From Kwoniella bestiolae CBS 10118 (lineage: Eukaryota > Basidiomycota > Tremellomycetes > Tremellales > Cryptococcaceae), in contig NC_089244.1 in assembly GCF_000512585.2 (NCBI RefSeq), positions 2,133,186-2,197,185 of the forward strand: 64,000 bases of DNA. The letters are read 5' to 3'. Position numbers and translations under genes: made by a program. Of this stretch, positions 13,177 through 25,757 are shown one piece after another (positions within the stretch are counted from its first letter, which is position 1; every line of letters begins with the position of its first letter). The notes beneath the pieces were generated by a model. That model had not been told where the DNA came from. It worked only from the letters and a program-made list of their open reading frames with translations, and searched no databases.

Positions 13177-14993
13177 ATGAAAACACTCTTCGGCAAAAGG
13201 GGGGAGCCTCTTCAGGAGTTTATGAACTTCTGTGTGGTGGTGCCGGTGTTCTTAGCCATGGGTTTTTCCCTGTCCTTCGGCGGAGGGATCACTCGTTATA
13301 AGACCTTCTACACTCTGTTTCCAGAGATAGACACGACCACGACTAGCGGCGCAACCAAGAGTCACAATTCACTCATTCAAGGAACAACTATCTCGTCGTT
13401 GAACCTGGGAGCTGCGCTGGGATGTCTATCAACCATGTACTTGGGAAACAGACTGGGACGTAGAAGAACAGTTGTCCTGGGTGCTGTCGTGGCTTTGATC
13501 GGAACAGTATTACAATGCTCAGCCTACTACCTTGCACAATTGATCGTATCAAGAAGTGAGTCGAGCACATGAACTCTCTGACCAATTGCGAGTCCACTGA
13601 CCAGCATCTTCGCAGTGGTCCTCGGAGCTGGTCTTGGGATGATGTCGTCCACCGTACCCGTATGGCAATCGGAGACCAGCAAAGTACACAAGAGAGGTCA
13701 CCATGTCATCATTGATGGTATCTGCATTGCTGCTGGTATTGCACTCGCTTCGTGGCTCACCTTCGGGTTTTCGAAGGCGGAAACCACATCATCTTGGAAC
13801 TGGCGTCTACCCTGGTGAGTGCACCTGGATCACGAACGCTCTGCATGAGACTGACCGTGATGATTAGCATGACTACTGGAATCCTTGCGATCGTGGTTCT
13901 CATATTCACTTTCTCCTTCCCGGAATCTCCCCGATGGCTCGCTTTGAAGGGAAGATACGATGAAGCCAGAGAAGTCATCGCCATTGTCGACGATGTTGAA
14001 CCTCAGAGCGAACACACAGAGTACGTTTTGGCATCTATAACATCGGTAAACGAGGCGTCTGCCGAGTCGGCCTCCTTCTCAAGCTTGTTCAAATACGGGA
14101 AAGAGAAGATGTTATACCGACTCATCTTGGCTTCGGCTACCCAGCTTTTCTCTCAAATGTCCGGCTCCGCCCTCATCACTTATTACTCCGAGCAACTGTT
14201 TTCCACTGTTGGGCTCTCTCATGATCTTTCGAAGATCCTTGGTGCTACCGACCTTACCTTCAAGTTGATCTGTTGCTCAATTCCTTTCTTCACCATTGAA
14301 AGAGCTGGTCGAAGGAGGTTATTGATCATCGCTGCATCGGGCATGAGCACTTGCATGGTGGGTCTGACCGTGTCGTGACCAAGGAGTGTCCTCGTCTAAC
14401 GCCCCCTATGTAGTTCTGTTTGGCCATCTGTGGATCGCAAGTCACCGAAGACAACCTTGTTCCCGCTTATGTTGCCATTGTGTTCGCGTTCATCTTTGTG
14501 GCCTTCTACCCGATTGGGTTCCTTGGTGTCAACTTCCTATACTCGCAGGAGGTCATCACCACAAGATATCGAGCTCCTGCATCCGGTATCTCCACTGCTG
14601 TACACTGGTTGTCCGCCTTTGTGGTTGCTTGTGAGTGACTTTGATGCGGTATTTTCCTTTGGTCTTTCGCTCACGCTTCCGTAAACAGTGACTACTCCCA
14701 TCGGTTTTACTTCCCTTGGCTGGAAGTTTTATCTTGTTTGGGCGGCAGTTGCTTTGTCCATTATCCCATCAGTATACTTCTTTTATCCCGAGACCACTGG
14801 TCTTTCCGTAGAAGAGATTGACCAGGTGTTCATTGACTCGCCGAACGTCTTTGCTACTGTCGGTCTTGCAGAGCAACGTAGAAAGGAAAAGGCGCAAGGA
14901 ACCGATATAATTGCAGGCCAGATTGAGCATTTCAATGAGGGAAAGAAGGCCGAGGAGAGACATGAACAGGCTCTGGTGGACAGTCGGGTTTAG
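13177..14993 (+). CDS. MFS sugar porter
   Basis: Five exons (13177-13555, 13616-13814, 13868-14357, 14414-14630, 14689-14993) give 529 residues with about twelve membrane segments. Sugar-porter signatures are GNRLGRRRTVVLG after TM2, PESPRWLALKGRYDEA before the central loop, ERAGRRRLLI between TM8 and TM9, and PETTGLSVEEIDQVF after TM12. The usual PETKG is PETTG here. Length and motif order match fungal monosaccharide transporters. The substrate cannot be read from the sequence. The gene is followed head to tail, about 300 bp on, by a Zn2Cys6 regulator, a common pairing in fungal catabolic loci. Confidence 0.9.
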
Positions 14994-15288
14994 ACCACTT
15001 ATACACTATAAACAAAGATATGATGCGCTTCCCGTACATGCAACCGGCACTGTTTATGACGATGTCATCAGATCTGATCTGGAACGAGCATGTCGTAAAG
15101 GCAAATAAATCCTGGGCTCTGACATGGCAGCACCGATGTTTGCCGTTGATTCCCGAGATCATGTGACAAGGCCTTCCATTACATCGCTGTTGTGCGATAA
15201 CTTCGTTGTGCAGCTTGGCAACCCATACAATTATCACGATTCAAATGATCTGCCAATCAATCAGATCAATGTCATATCCTTCGAACAC

Positions 15289-18200
15289 ATGAATCGGCCA
15301 CAGAAACGAAAGGACACTCCTAAGAGAACGTATCGAGCCTGTTATCCTTGTCGGTCGGTGAGCTAAAAGATTCGTGTAGATGACCAAGATCAGATCTAAT
15401 TGTGTAAATTGGCTCCCTGCAGCGGAAGCTCAAGTGCGACTTTGGAGATCCCAATAGCCCCAATGAAGGACCGTGTCAAAGATGTAGAAGAGAAGGAAGG
15501 GAATGCGAGAAGGTTCAGCCCACTGTCATCAACCCATCAAAAAGGCAAAAATTGGCACTTGATCAATTCAGCAATACTCCCCTTTCACAATCTGACATTC
15601 CACTTGGCGATGCCAATGAGGGAGACCGTGCCAGCCTATCCGTATCCGCCAATACAATGCCCTCAGGCCACCACACTATGTCTCAACGGAGCGCCGCTGT
15701 TGACGGTGAACAAGATAGCGAAGCGGATGGACAAGATGACGATAACTCGAATGGGTTGGACACAGAGCATGATGCCCTCTTGACCTCCAACATACAGAAT
15801 CCACATGAGGCATTACAGCTACTGGCATCGGCAAGCAACATCACCAGTCGCCAGAACAATCCAGACGATCCCTCTCCTTCTGCGCCAGCACCACGTGCTT
15901 CCCAAGCAAACAGGGAGCGAAAGCAAATATGGCTGAGCTGGGAACCTGTCCAAGAAGAATTGTTGACTGCACAGGAAGCGGAAAATCTCTTGACCTTGTG
16001 AGTGCATGAAGTCTCATAAACCGTGAAATAACTCTGACGATGTGTATCAAATGATGCAACAGCTTCGAAGTCGAAATGAGCCCCCTCTACCCTATCTACC
16101 CTAAGATCATCTTTACTCCTGAATACCTACATGACCTTGTCACAAAAGAATCTTTCTCGCTTGGAGCAATGCTTGCCATAGCAGCTCGGTACTCAGTCCT
16201 ACTAGTCAACGGCAGAGATGAACACGTTCACGATGCTATGTCAAGATGGCTTCGCGAGCAGATGCTGTATCTCATGGATGGAGACAATTCTTTGCGGTCG
16301 ATCAGTACAGTAGAGGCGTTACTTGTACTGAGCGAGTGGCCACTACTCCCACTTTCTCGGGACAATGAACATGAAAGCGAAACATCATCAACCATCGAGT
16401 CCGACTCCGCTCAGCTGCTGAAACCGAGTCTTCGATATGATCAGTATTCATGGAGTCAAATCGGTGAGCAAAGTCTGTGAAGGTTTTGGTCATCCACACT
16501 TACACCATGGCTTTAGACTGGGCTGTGCGAATTGCGCAGGAGCTAGGACTGCATAATAGGGCTTTCGAGGCAGTCCTTCTGAACCGTTCGGAGACTTGGG
16601 AACATTCAAGGATGCTGAAAACTTGGATCTGTCAGTGACCGTCTTCCTTGCCTTTGCTAGCTACACTAATGCAGCTGCCCTAGATTGCTATAACGCGGAT
16701 CGACAGTAAGTACAAACTGTGATGACATGAGCTGATCATGTAGTATATCTGTTCGACTTGGTGAGTCGTTTTTGCACATTCTCAAGGGCAAGTATTGATA
16801 TTCATACTGCAGGGAGAAACGCCGTTCTTCAAAATTGTAAGCCGTCAAATGTGGCCACCATTATGTCTGACAAGAGCTACTGCTGATCAAGACGTCCGTC
16901 TTTAGATATGTCTGCACAGTGGTGAGAGCAAGTTTCCGATCTGGTCAGCCGACAAGTGAGGGGTCGAGGCGCGCATGAAGTCTGGGTCGACGATGCGTTT
17001 GCGCAGAGTCTGGATGCGTGTGTGAGTTGACGAATTGCCAGGCCAGAGCTAGTCCTGACTTCACCGGAAATGTAGCTCATTGGTACCATTCAAGAGCACT
17101 TGTGTGAGTGCGTCAACATCAAGCCTTACTTTCCGCTCATTCTTTCGTAGATCCCAACAAAGAGGTCACTCGAAGCATTTTAAGGACCGGCGTGTGGGAA
17201 TCATTCTTGCGAAGCCTGAGACTAGAGTTGCAATTCATCAAGCGAAGCTGTCAGAGTAAACTGAGTAAGTCTATTGCAATCCTACCAATGCGTTAAGCTA
17301 ATTCAAGGCTTCAACCAGAGGAGAAAGGGGTAGACGCGGTGATGTTGCAGATTGAGATCGATTATGTCACCCTCTACGCGAACGCTTTAGCGTTACGAGC
17401 CCTCCAGGAGAAGCTCAAACGGAGACGTGCGGTAGGTGGCCATCGTGAACTGTGGCTTCTTGACTGCGCTGATGAGGATCAGACATAAAGGCCAAAGATC
17501 TATACTACTCTTCGCCTTCCCTGCTGAACTTGGTGGAAGGTCCATGGATCTTGGAGGCTTTGGCTGCTGCTCGATCTATCGTGCAGCTGACTGTCGACAC
17601 TTTGGCCGGAAAAGGGTACCTACGCTATTGCCCCTCTCGAATCTTTCAGAGAGTGGTATTTGCGGCTACTTTCTTGTTCAAAGTGGGTTTCCCTCCCTTC
17701 TCATTGATCCTGTTCTCTTATGCTTTGACGTCATAGGCTCTAGCTTTGGGTGTCGTTGAACATGGCCAGCAGACGGTGTTGGAATTGCTCGGCAATGTCA
17801 TCGACTCTTTGCGTCGCCATTCGTGTGATGAGCAGCATCTACCAAGAGGCTTTGCCGAACTTCTAGATCGATTGCATGAACATAGACAATCGCTCTCGAC
17901 GTATCGCATGGTGGAGAAATCGACGCCAAATGAGAAGTCCACTTCACCGAAGCACACAGCCAGTGTTGTGGACAACCTTTGGGCTACCAGCACGAACGAT
18001 CAGAACCCTGATCCGGTTACTCAAAACTTGCCTCAAAGTGATAGCCATGCCGGTTTGAATATACCTTTGGACAACTTGTTCCCCAATTTCTTCAACGAAC
18101 AGACACCGTCTGTGGCCCCGACACTCAACGATCTCACCCAGGGGACACAGTCGCTAGCCCACGATCCTACTTTACCTCATTTGAATGCCGGGGATGTGTC

Positions 18201-18381
18201 TTGGGAGTTTGCGCCAGAACAATTCCTCCCGACTGTGGACCGAGATCAAGATGCAATGATCCAAAGTCTATGGAATCTGGACACGGTGGACCCCACAAGC
18301 TTGAACTTGTGGGACACTCTCTTCGGTGATACAGGCAACGGTCAAGAGACTGCCTTTCAACCAAGCTTTGGCATTTTGTAA
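15289..18381 (+). CDS. Zn2Cys6 transcription factor, Aro80-like zinc cluster
   Basis: The zinc cluster is split by the first intron (15358-15422). It reads C-x2-C-x6-C-x12-C-x2-C-x6-C, from RACYPCRS through KLKCDFGD to PCQRCRREGREC. The long middle loop is the arrangement I associate with Aro80-type regulators of amino-acid catabolism, unlike the short loop of Put3. The middle homology region follows (FFEVEMSPLYPIYPKIIF; WAVRIAQELGLHN). It is cut into unusually small exons at 16684-16705, 16744-16760, 16813-16836 and 16906-16921, which encode YCYNADRHISVRLGRNAV. The C-terminus is acidic and Asn/Pro-rich, ending near 18381, and is a likely activation region. The start is ambiguous: the frame is open from an ATG at 15124, but 15289 gives the short basic N-terminus typical of the class. 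It lies beside the proline-type cluster and may regulate it. Confidence 0.85.
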
Positions 18382-18633
18382 TCTCCATAGGCTCGGTGTA
18401 TCCAATATGTTCACGTTGTATCGATGTAAGAATATGGCTGTACCACAATGCTAAAACAATTCTTGCGTGATCATTCAAAGGAATCAACGACTTGACATTC
18501 CTTTCATTCTACCGTCATCCCATGGGAACATGTCTTCAATTCACTTTACAATCATCAACAAACAATCACCAACCTACAGAAGGGCTTGCTAGCCTGGACT
18601 GATGCGGCCTCTGAACTCGTCCCTTCTCCAGAT

Positions 18634-20661
18634 CTACTTCGAATTATCGGCACAAGACCAAGGAGAACCTCCCCCGGACGCTTTACTGGACGCGATGATA
18701 CCGACAATTGAGCCGTAAGTCTGTTCGAATTGGTGCGTTATCAGCGACCAGTTTATTGAGGCAAACAGCAGGGGATGTATGACTTACACCTGCGATCATG
18801 AGGAATGTACCAATGACGATGACAAAGATGTTGAAACCGAGGAGGAATTTGTAAGTGATAGTCTTCTTTGTCTGTCGGTGTTGCCAGTTGTCGTATAGCC
18901 ACATCCCACCCTGAAGAATGGCCACGCGTTAGTGAGAGCAGAGATGCACCGAGATGGAAATACGCCTACCATCAATTGCATGGACAGAAGAGTGCCGAAG
19001 AGAGCTCCTATGAGTCCGACCAATCCCCCGAAGACCGGGATAGCACTACGGTACATTTCTCATCAGCGTGTGCTAAGGCGTCATTGGGCTTACCTAGCGA
19101 CTATATAAGAAAACAACACGCATCCGGCAACGCATGAAAACCAAACAACATAATGCTTGAACGAGTTTCTTGTCAGATGCTCACTCCCTCTCATCACTCT
19201 TAGGAAGACGTATTTGGCGGGAAGCTAAGGAGAGCGAGGTCAGGTAGAGCTTAACACGGGTGCCTGGATCCCACTCACGTGAGTGTAAATCGTCGCAGTG
19301 ATAAACAGCCCTGGCAAGGCAAGCCCATAGCAAACCTTCTTCATCAGGCCCCCGGCACTACCGAGGGCCGGAGAAGCAACGTATATCCCACAGAAGCAGT
19401 AGACAATGATCCCAATCGTCTGCTCAAACTACGTAAGCTGACAGGCTTGCAGTGAAATCGAATCATGACCCACGAGATAAGCCATGGTGACCACTGATTG
19501 GCACAAGAGCATAGACCGGGTGTATAGTCTGGGATTCTTCATCTCGGACACGATGCCGAAGCTACAACATGAAAGGGAAACAATTGCAGTCAGCTTGAGA
19601 ATATCATTCGACTGGCAGTTCACTCACAAGCCTGGCGTACCAGCGAAAGAGAAGACCAATGTGGAGACCGCACTGATAGCATCTGTGAAGCTGGGTTTTC
19701 CCCAAATCACCAATCCCTTGTCCCATGAACCGACTTGGGGCGCTTCGGCGGGTCGATCTTGAACCCCTACCGATATGGTCAGGGTGAGCACTGAAAGAGC
19801 CGGAAGCCGTCAACATAGGAACGTCGGAGACAGTATGAGTCTTAGCAATACTAACAGGCCGAAAGGATGGATGCCATTCCTATCCAGCCCAACCACGATA
19901 TCTTGCCCAAGGTCTGAACGCTAGCCAAGCAGAACGTAACGACCGCTGCTACAACAACGAACACCGCTGTGCAAGTCCCGTGTTCACTGATAGCGTTGAG
20001 ACCGATCGAGATACCCAAAAGTCCAGATCCGGTGACAAAGGTCATGACTGGGGGACGTGTCAGCTTAGCGGGGCGCAAAGAGAATGATGCTTACAGAGCC
20101 AGAACGCTGCGCCAATGATCTCCCGTCCGACGGCATCACGGATAAGCAGGAAGCCAACATCGTCAACGCCATCTGTGCACGAAGGATGAGCTTCATTGAC
20201 GGTACCAAGAAAACGCAGTCTGGACTTACAGACTTCAGGGTGCTTTAGCTTGAAAGTTCCAACGACATAGTCGGACCCTGTGATGTGGTCAGCATCGTCT
20301 GTTTGTCATTCGCAGAGTTCGAATGCTCACATGTAGTAATGGAAGCTACAGCTAGCAGACAGATGATACCAGGAACTAGCCCCAGTGTGTGTAGCACGTA
20401 AGGAATACCGAGCACACCTAGACCTATCTGGGTCTTGGTCATGAGCACCGCCGTGCCGAGCCACCCTACGTTTCGATAGTTGGGTCCATCTTCATTGATG
20501 TTACCGAAGACTGCATCATTCACTGGACCTTGATTGGCTTCGGATACAGTCACATCGGTAGTATATACGCCATCTTTGCCATTCATGTTCTTGTCATCAG
20601 AGCCGCTATTGATGCTAGCCTCTGGCTCGTGGGTGATTCGCAGTTCGGAAGAATTGGACAT
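18634..20661 (-). CDS. AAAP-family amino-acid permease
   Basis: A multi-exon gene with its first exon at 20661-20331 and last at 18720-18634. The N-terminus is hydrophilic and Asn/Ser/Asp-rich (about 65 residues). The first membrane segment follows with GWLGTAVLMTKTQIGLGVLGIPYVL, a hallmark of the Aa_trans family and close to fungal neutral amino-acid permeases of the mtr type. Later segments include the cytosolic stretch YVVGTFKLKHPEV, then TFVTGSGLLGISIGLNAISEHG and a final pair around YKFLLGFNIFVIVIGTF. About eleven transmembrane helices are expected. It would move neutral amino acids, possibly proline, across the plasma membrane by proton symport; the substrate is inferred from neighbours. 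It is divergent from P5C dehydrogenase with a 325-bp shared promoter. Internal exon borders were only partly checked. Confidence 0.85.
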
Positions 20662-20986
20662 GATGGTGTTGGACGTGGGGCATAGATGCGGCTATGATTC
20701 GAGCAAAGCCGCCAATTCACCTATTATATATCACCGACCGGGGCTCAACAAAGATATCGATCATGACGTTGTCCAAATTGCTAAACGAACTTCTCCGGAG
20801 TGTTTTTTCATGAAGGGCGGTCACATGAGATAAGATCCTTCCATACATCTCCGGCGCATCCGGGCTTTGCCGAGCTTTTGCGAAGATGATCCATTCCTCG
20901 GATTGCCGAAGATTGCCAGTATGTATAGATTTGATATAGAGCTCATATGTCCAGGTCAAGAGTGCACGAACAACGGTGTGCGAGAT

Positions 20987-23202
20987 ATGATAAATCTCCT
21001 ACGTACAAGGTTACTCAGAGCATCTCGATTTATCACCCAAACCGCATCTCACAGTACTCAAAGTCAGCGAAGCACCATGTCATCGTCATCAACAGCGTTT
21101 ATCGTGCCCAAGATCGAGAATGAGTTCATGCCAACTTACCCTCCCGGGTCGGCTGAGAGAAAGGCTATAGATGAGGCATTAGTGGAGATGAAGAAGCAGA
21201 TGCCTTTCGAAGTACCTTGTGTGATCAATGGCAAGCCGGTGAGCATTCATTTCGACATTCGTGTAGGCTCTGGCTAATACAATTGCAAGGTCAGAACCGG
21301 GGATCTCGTGAAACAACTCACTCCAGATTCCATCGATACCCCTCCGTTGTGCGAGTACCATGCGGCCACGCCTGAAGTTGTTGCGAATGCCATCGAAGGT
21401 GCTGTTAAAGCTCAAAAAGCCTGGGCGGCGACTTCTTGGTACGATCGGGCAACAATCTTCCTGAAAGCTGCCGCACTTGTAAGCGGTAAATATAGGACCC
21501 AATTGATTGCCGCAACCATGCTCGGTCAGGGGAAGAATGTCTGGCAAGCGGATATAGATGCGATTGCCGAGGTGAGTTGGGCATGATAAGTAATTGGGAT
21601 GGTATCGCTGAAATCGATCTTAGCTTGCGGACTTCTTCAGGTTTTCCGTCAAACTGGTGGATGACGATTACAAACAACAACCGTTGATCACACCTGATGA
21701 TGCGGTAAAGTGAGTGAGAAAGGCTCACCAGGTGGTCCGTACTGATAGAAACATCGTAGCCGGATAGAATACCGACCTCTGGAAGGATTCGTGCTCGCAG
21801 TTTCACCTTTTAATTTCGTGAGTGACTTGTACACGATCGGTATACATGGAATAAGGCTGCTGACTCACCAAAGACCGCCATCGGAGGAAACCTTGTGACT
21901 GTCCCAAGCATCCTTGGGGGTGTCTGTGTCTGGAAACCCTCACCGATGTCAACATACGCGAACTATCTCACACACAAGATCCTGCTTGAGGCTGGTGTAC
22001 CTGGAGACGTCATCCAATTTGTACCGGTGAGGGAATGCTGTACTTGCTTCACGTAGTTCTGTGTACTAATCGATGTCATCCGCAGGGTGACGCACCTAAG
22101 ATTGTCGACCAGTGTCTTTCCCACAGAGACTTCGCAGCATTGCATTTCACTGGGTCAACGGATGTTCTGCGATCTTTATGGACCAAGATCGGATCACAGA
22201 TGCCGACGTACCGATCGTACTCCAGGATCGTCGGAGAGACAGGCGGTAAAAACTTCCACTTGATCCATAAATCGGCTGACATCAAAGCCACCGTCATTCA
22301 TTGTATCCGATCTGGGTTCGAATACTGTGGGCAGAAGTGCTCTGCACTCAGTAGGCTGTACCTTCCTCGAAGTCTGTACGAGGCTGGCTGGCTGGATGAG
22401 TTCGTCAAGCAAACGAAGGAGATAAAGGTTGGTCCTGTGACCGACCACATCAATTTTACGGGTCCAGTCATGTAGGTTGGAAGTGGGTTTATTGCCACGA
22501 GATCTGCTGATCCAGCATCCTCAGCAACGAGGCGTCATTTGATCGAATTCTGAGCATCGTGAAACAAGCTGCTGAGGAAGGTGGTAAGATACTCGCTGGA
22601 GGATTAGGTAGGTCATTCTGCTGACAAACGTCCTGTACATGCTAACAGCGTATATCAGGTGATAAATCCCAAGGCTACTTTGTTGAGCCAACGATCATCC
22701 TCACGGAAGACCCCCACTCGTTGACCATGAAGAAAGAGATCTTCGGTCCTGTCGTGACTGTGTATGTGTATGAAGACGAAAAATGGGCAGAGACTTGCGA
22801 CCTGATCGACAACACCTCGGATTACGCATTGACAGGTTCAGTGTGAGTGGTCACTGAATCCTTTCGAAGACAGAAGCTGATGATCTGAGCAGGTTCTCGA
22901 ACGACCGAGATGCGCTTGTTGAAGCTTCGGAACTCTTGCGTAACGCTGCTGGTAACTTGTGTTTGAATGACAAGACCACTGGTGCAGCTGTTGGACAACA
23001 GCCATTTGGTGGCTCTCGTGGCTCTGGGACCAACGACAAGTCCGGTACATGGGCTCACTTTTCTCGATTTGTGGTGAGTACGGATGGTATCCACCGTGAG
23101 CATATATCTGGGGGCTGACACACAGTGCAATCCTCTCGAACAATCAAGGAGAATTTCGGTGCCGATCCTACGGACTTTAGACATCCTTCGAATTTTGCAT
23201 AG
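20987..23202 (+). CDS. PUT2: Delta-1-pyrroline-5-carboxylate dehydrogenase, mitochondrial
   Basis: About nine exons, the first 20987-21238. The start at 20987 gives a classical mitochondrial presequence (MINLLRTRLLRASRF, rich in Arg and Ser, no acid). An inner ATG at 21077 would lack it. The aldehyde dehydrogenase fold shows NAFTVPS-type binding motifs in the form GGNLVTVPSILGGVCVWKPS, the general-base glutamate in IVGETGGKN, the catalytic cysteine in CGQKCSALSR and the C-terminal QQPFGGSRGSGTNDK. This is the P5CDH branch: KFFxGxN-like features are replaced by long SPFNFTAIGGN. It oxidises glutamate semialdehyde/P5C to glutamate with NAD+, the second step of proline breakdown. It sits within 3 kb of proline dehydrogenase. 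Confidence 0.93.
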
Positions 23203-23655
23203 GTTGTTGTAATGTCAGGCCTACATAGATACAAAGGATGCAGCTGGTAACCTCGTATGATAGAGAACATTCACTGAATGATAGAGTAAGATACGGGCCA
23301 GGAAGGGGCTTGCCTCGGTCCGCAAATATGGACTGATGGCAAACGATGTCTAGCTCCGCCAATGGTCATATTTCCTACCCTGTAATTGATTGTCAATGTT
23401 CTGCCTGAAGCTGAGCGGAAATGGTTTGCTGATAAGTCAGTCCCTGGGGCTTAAGCTGAACCCTCATGGATTCTCAAAGCATTGCCTGATAAGCACTGCG
23501 TATCGCTTCACCTGACACAGTCTTCAGAGGCTAAAAATGGATGAGCAATTCCTCTTGATTGGGTCAAAGTGACTAACACGATGAAGAGATAACATCATGC
23601 ATGGGTGTTACGGTCTGATACAATGTCACTAACGTGAGTGTTGATTTATCTAGTC
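23203..23655. other. Convergent intergenic interval
   Basis: The space between the 3' ends of P5C dehydrogenase and the flavin oxidase. No gene or distinct repeat seen. Confidence 0.5.
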
Positions 23656-25427
23656 CTACAACTTGGCCTGTAAAGCGCCTACAAGCGCTTCGACTGTTCC
23701 GACCAGAGATTTGTGCTTGTAAAACGTTCGGGAAGCATCAACTCGCCCAAAAATCTGATGATCATAGGCCCAGATGGCCTTCTGTTCTGGAGGAAGGGTA
23801 CCTTCCACCGAGGAAAGAATGAGGTCACCTAGTATTGGCATGAACTCTGTGAAGGATATTAGCCATCTCCCAGCTTCGCAATGGATATACGATACATGAG
23901 AACTCACTGAAAGCATGTCCACAGCAGCCTGCCGCTATGAATAGTGACGGATACTTGGGATGATAGTCTATCAGCCAGTCTCCCGAAGGTCGGTCCGAAT
24001 ACCTGTGTGTTATCAATCAGTCGTCCTTGCTTTGTAAGTAGGCACTTACCAGCACAGCCGAGTGTTGGACCATGGCTTCTGAGCCAACTCAGGATACACC
24101 CTCGCGAGTCCCGCCTTCAATGCATCAGCAGCTTCTTGTGGAATATGCTGCCTTTCGTATCCTGGTGTCAAAATCGTTCGAGGCAAGGAGCGGTAGTCGC
24201 CAATAGGATTGAGGTACCCTTGTTGGTGTATGGCACATTTGACGATACCATCCTCTGTTGGCTATGTTGAGGGGAACGATTAGCCATTGAACCAAGTCTA
24301 CTTGACGAGGATGTGCACACTTACAGGAAAAATATAGCTGTTACCACGCGGGAGGAACAAGGCCTGATCAGCACGGACATGCTGGGAGCTGTACGTCATT
24401 TCACTCACAATCCGTTATCGACCGTACGTGTCACCTACCATCCGGCGTGTCAGTATGCTACAATGTGTGTCGGCCGGGAGCGACTACTCACAGGTACATC
24501 TTTATATCGTTTCAACTCTTCGCGATTCAATTTCACTACTCCGACCACCTGACCCGTTGGCAATAGCTCAGATGCCAGTTCAGGCACTAATTTCGGCGTC
24601 CATGCTCCCATGGTGAGAAGCACAAAGTCCGCACAGTAACTGGATCCGTCCTTGGCACGAACTCCTCTTACGTCTATCTTGCCTTTACTTACTCCATATA
24701 GGAGCTCTTCGGCCTCAGCACCCACGAATCTCACTCCAGCCGCTCGAAGTCGTCTGATCGTGTCAACCACAGCTCCATGAGAATGACCCCATCCACCCGC
24801 TTCGTTGATGTCTAGAACACCCGTTCAGTATCCCATTGTATTGCTTAGTAGGGATACACTCACATGAATCCTGATCTGCAAATTCACCCAGTGCGACCCC
24901 GTCCGGATATACCTTCTTCACATCGTCCGCTGTTTCCAGTATGTATGCATCTTTACCTTCCGTCTGCATCCCAGGCAGAGAATTGACCGCCAAAGCTCTC
25001 TTGATATAGTCGGACTGGACCGCCGACTTTGCGATCGATACAACCACTCCAGTCTCATGATAGTGTTCTTGCCATTCCGGAGTACGCCATAAATCCATAG
25101 CTTTGTGAGCTAGACGAGCATAGATCTCATCACTGTACTCTTGTCTGATTATCTATTACCAAGAGTCAGCGTGACACACGGTAAGTGAGCTTAGCTTACC
25201 TTGTTGAAATCATACGATGCCGCATCCATTGCTGGTGGCTCAGCCGATCGATCGAGCATCGTGATGAGATGTCCATGGTTCTTGTAAGTACCTTTGATAA
25301 GAGATAAAGCGGTGGATGAGCCGTATTCGCCGGAACCGACAATCTAGACATTGGTCGTCAGTACAGAATGGCTAACAACCATATCATCACTCACGAGGAC
25401 TCGTTTGGGAGGTGCTAAGATTGTCAT
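23656..25427 (-). CDS. FAD-dependent amine oxidase (fructosyl-amino-acid / sarcosine / pipecolate oxidase type)
   Basis: A multi-exon gene with ATG at 25427 and an 11-residue-coding first exon. The FAD-binding Rossmann motif is IVGSGEYGSSTALSL, followed by the LDR end of strand 2. The family sequence FNKIIRQEYSDEIYARLA follows, then YHETGVVV. The mid-section has FVLLTMGAWTPKLVPEL and PRGNSYIFP. The C-terminal region has LCWYTDTRTGDWLIDYHP, where the Cys matches the residue that covalently holds FAD in sarcosine-oxidase relatives, and CCGHAFKFMPILGD. This family oxidises secondary amines such as sarcosine, pipecolate, saccharopine or Amadori compounds, releasing H2O2. The substrate is unknown. 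Its place between the two proline-catabolic genes suggests an N-substituted proline or imino acid, which is inference. Confidence 0.85.
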
Positions 25428-25757
25428 AGTGAAAAAATATGCAAAGTGCTGATGTGCAAGAACGTCCATAGTCATGTGTGTCAGATGATCGTAAGTATTT
25501 ATCAAGTCTTTGCCCGATAAGCAGGGATGTAAGTTGCCGAGCATTACCGAGGGCTTCGCAACAATGACCCTCGGAGCGATCTTTACCGAACATCGCCGTT
25601 TAGAGTCACCGGCGAGACAACTTTCGCACCAAGCCGAGATCGTCATGTGGGATCAACTTCTTATCGAAACAGAGTGATACAAATAGATAGGCCCCCCTTG
25701 GGGGGCATTCCCACTTCCGAAAGCTACGCTTACCTTAACCACCTCCCTCACCTATCA

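Noticed and set aside
15124..15288. Longer N-terminus for the Aro80-like regulator
   Set aside because: The 55 extra residues have no regulatory character; 15289 gives the usual short basic lead into the zinc cluster. Not excluded without transcript data.
20867..20986. Upstream in-frame extension of P5C dehydrogenase
   Set aside because: It would bury the clear mitochondrial presequence that starts at 20987.
22310..22330. GGTTCGAA word like a tRNA T-arm
   Set aside because: It lies inside the coding frame of P5C dehydrogenase (SGFEYCGQ); no cloverleaf around it. No tRNA was found elsewhere.
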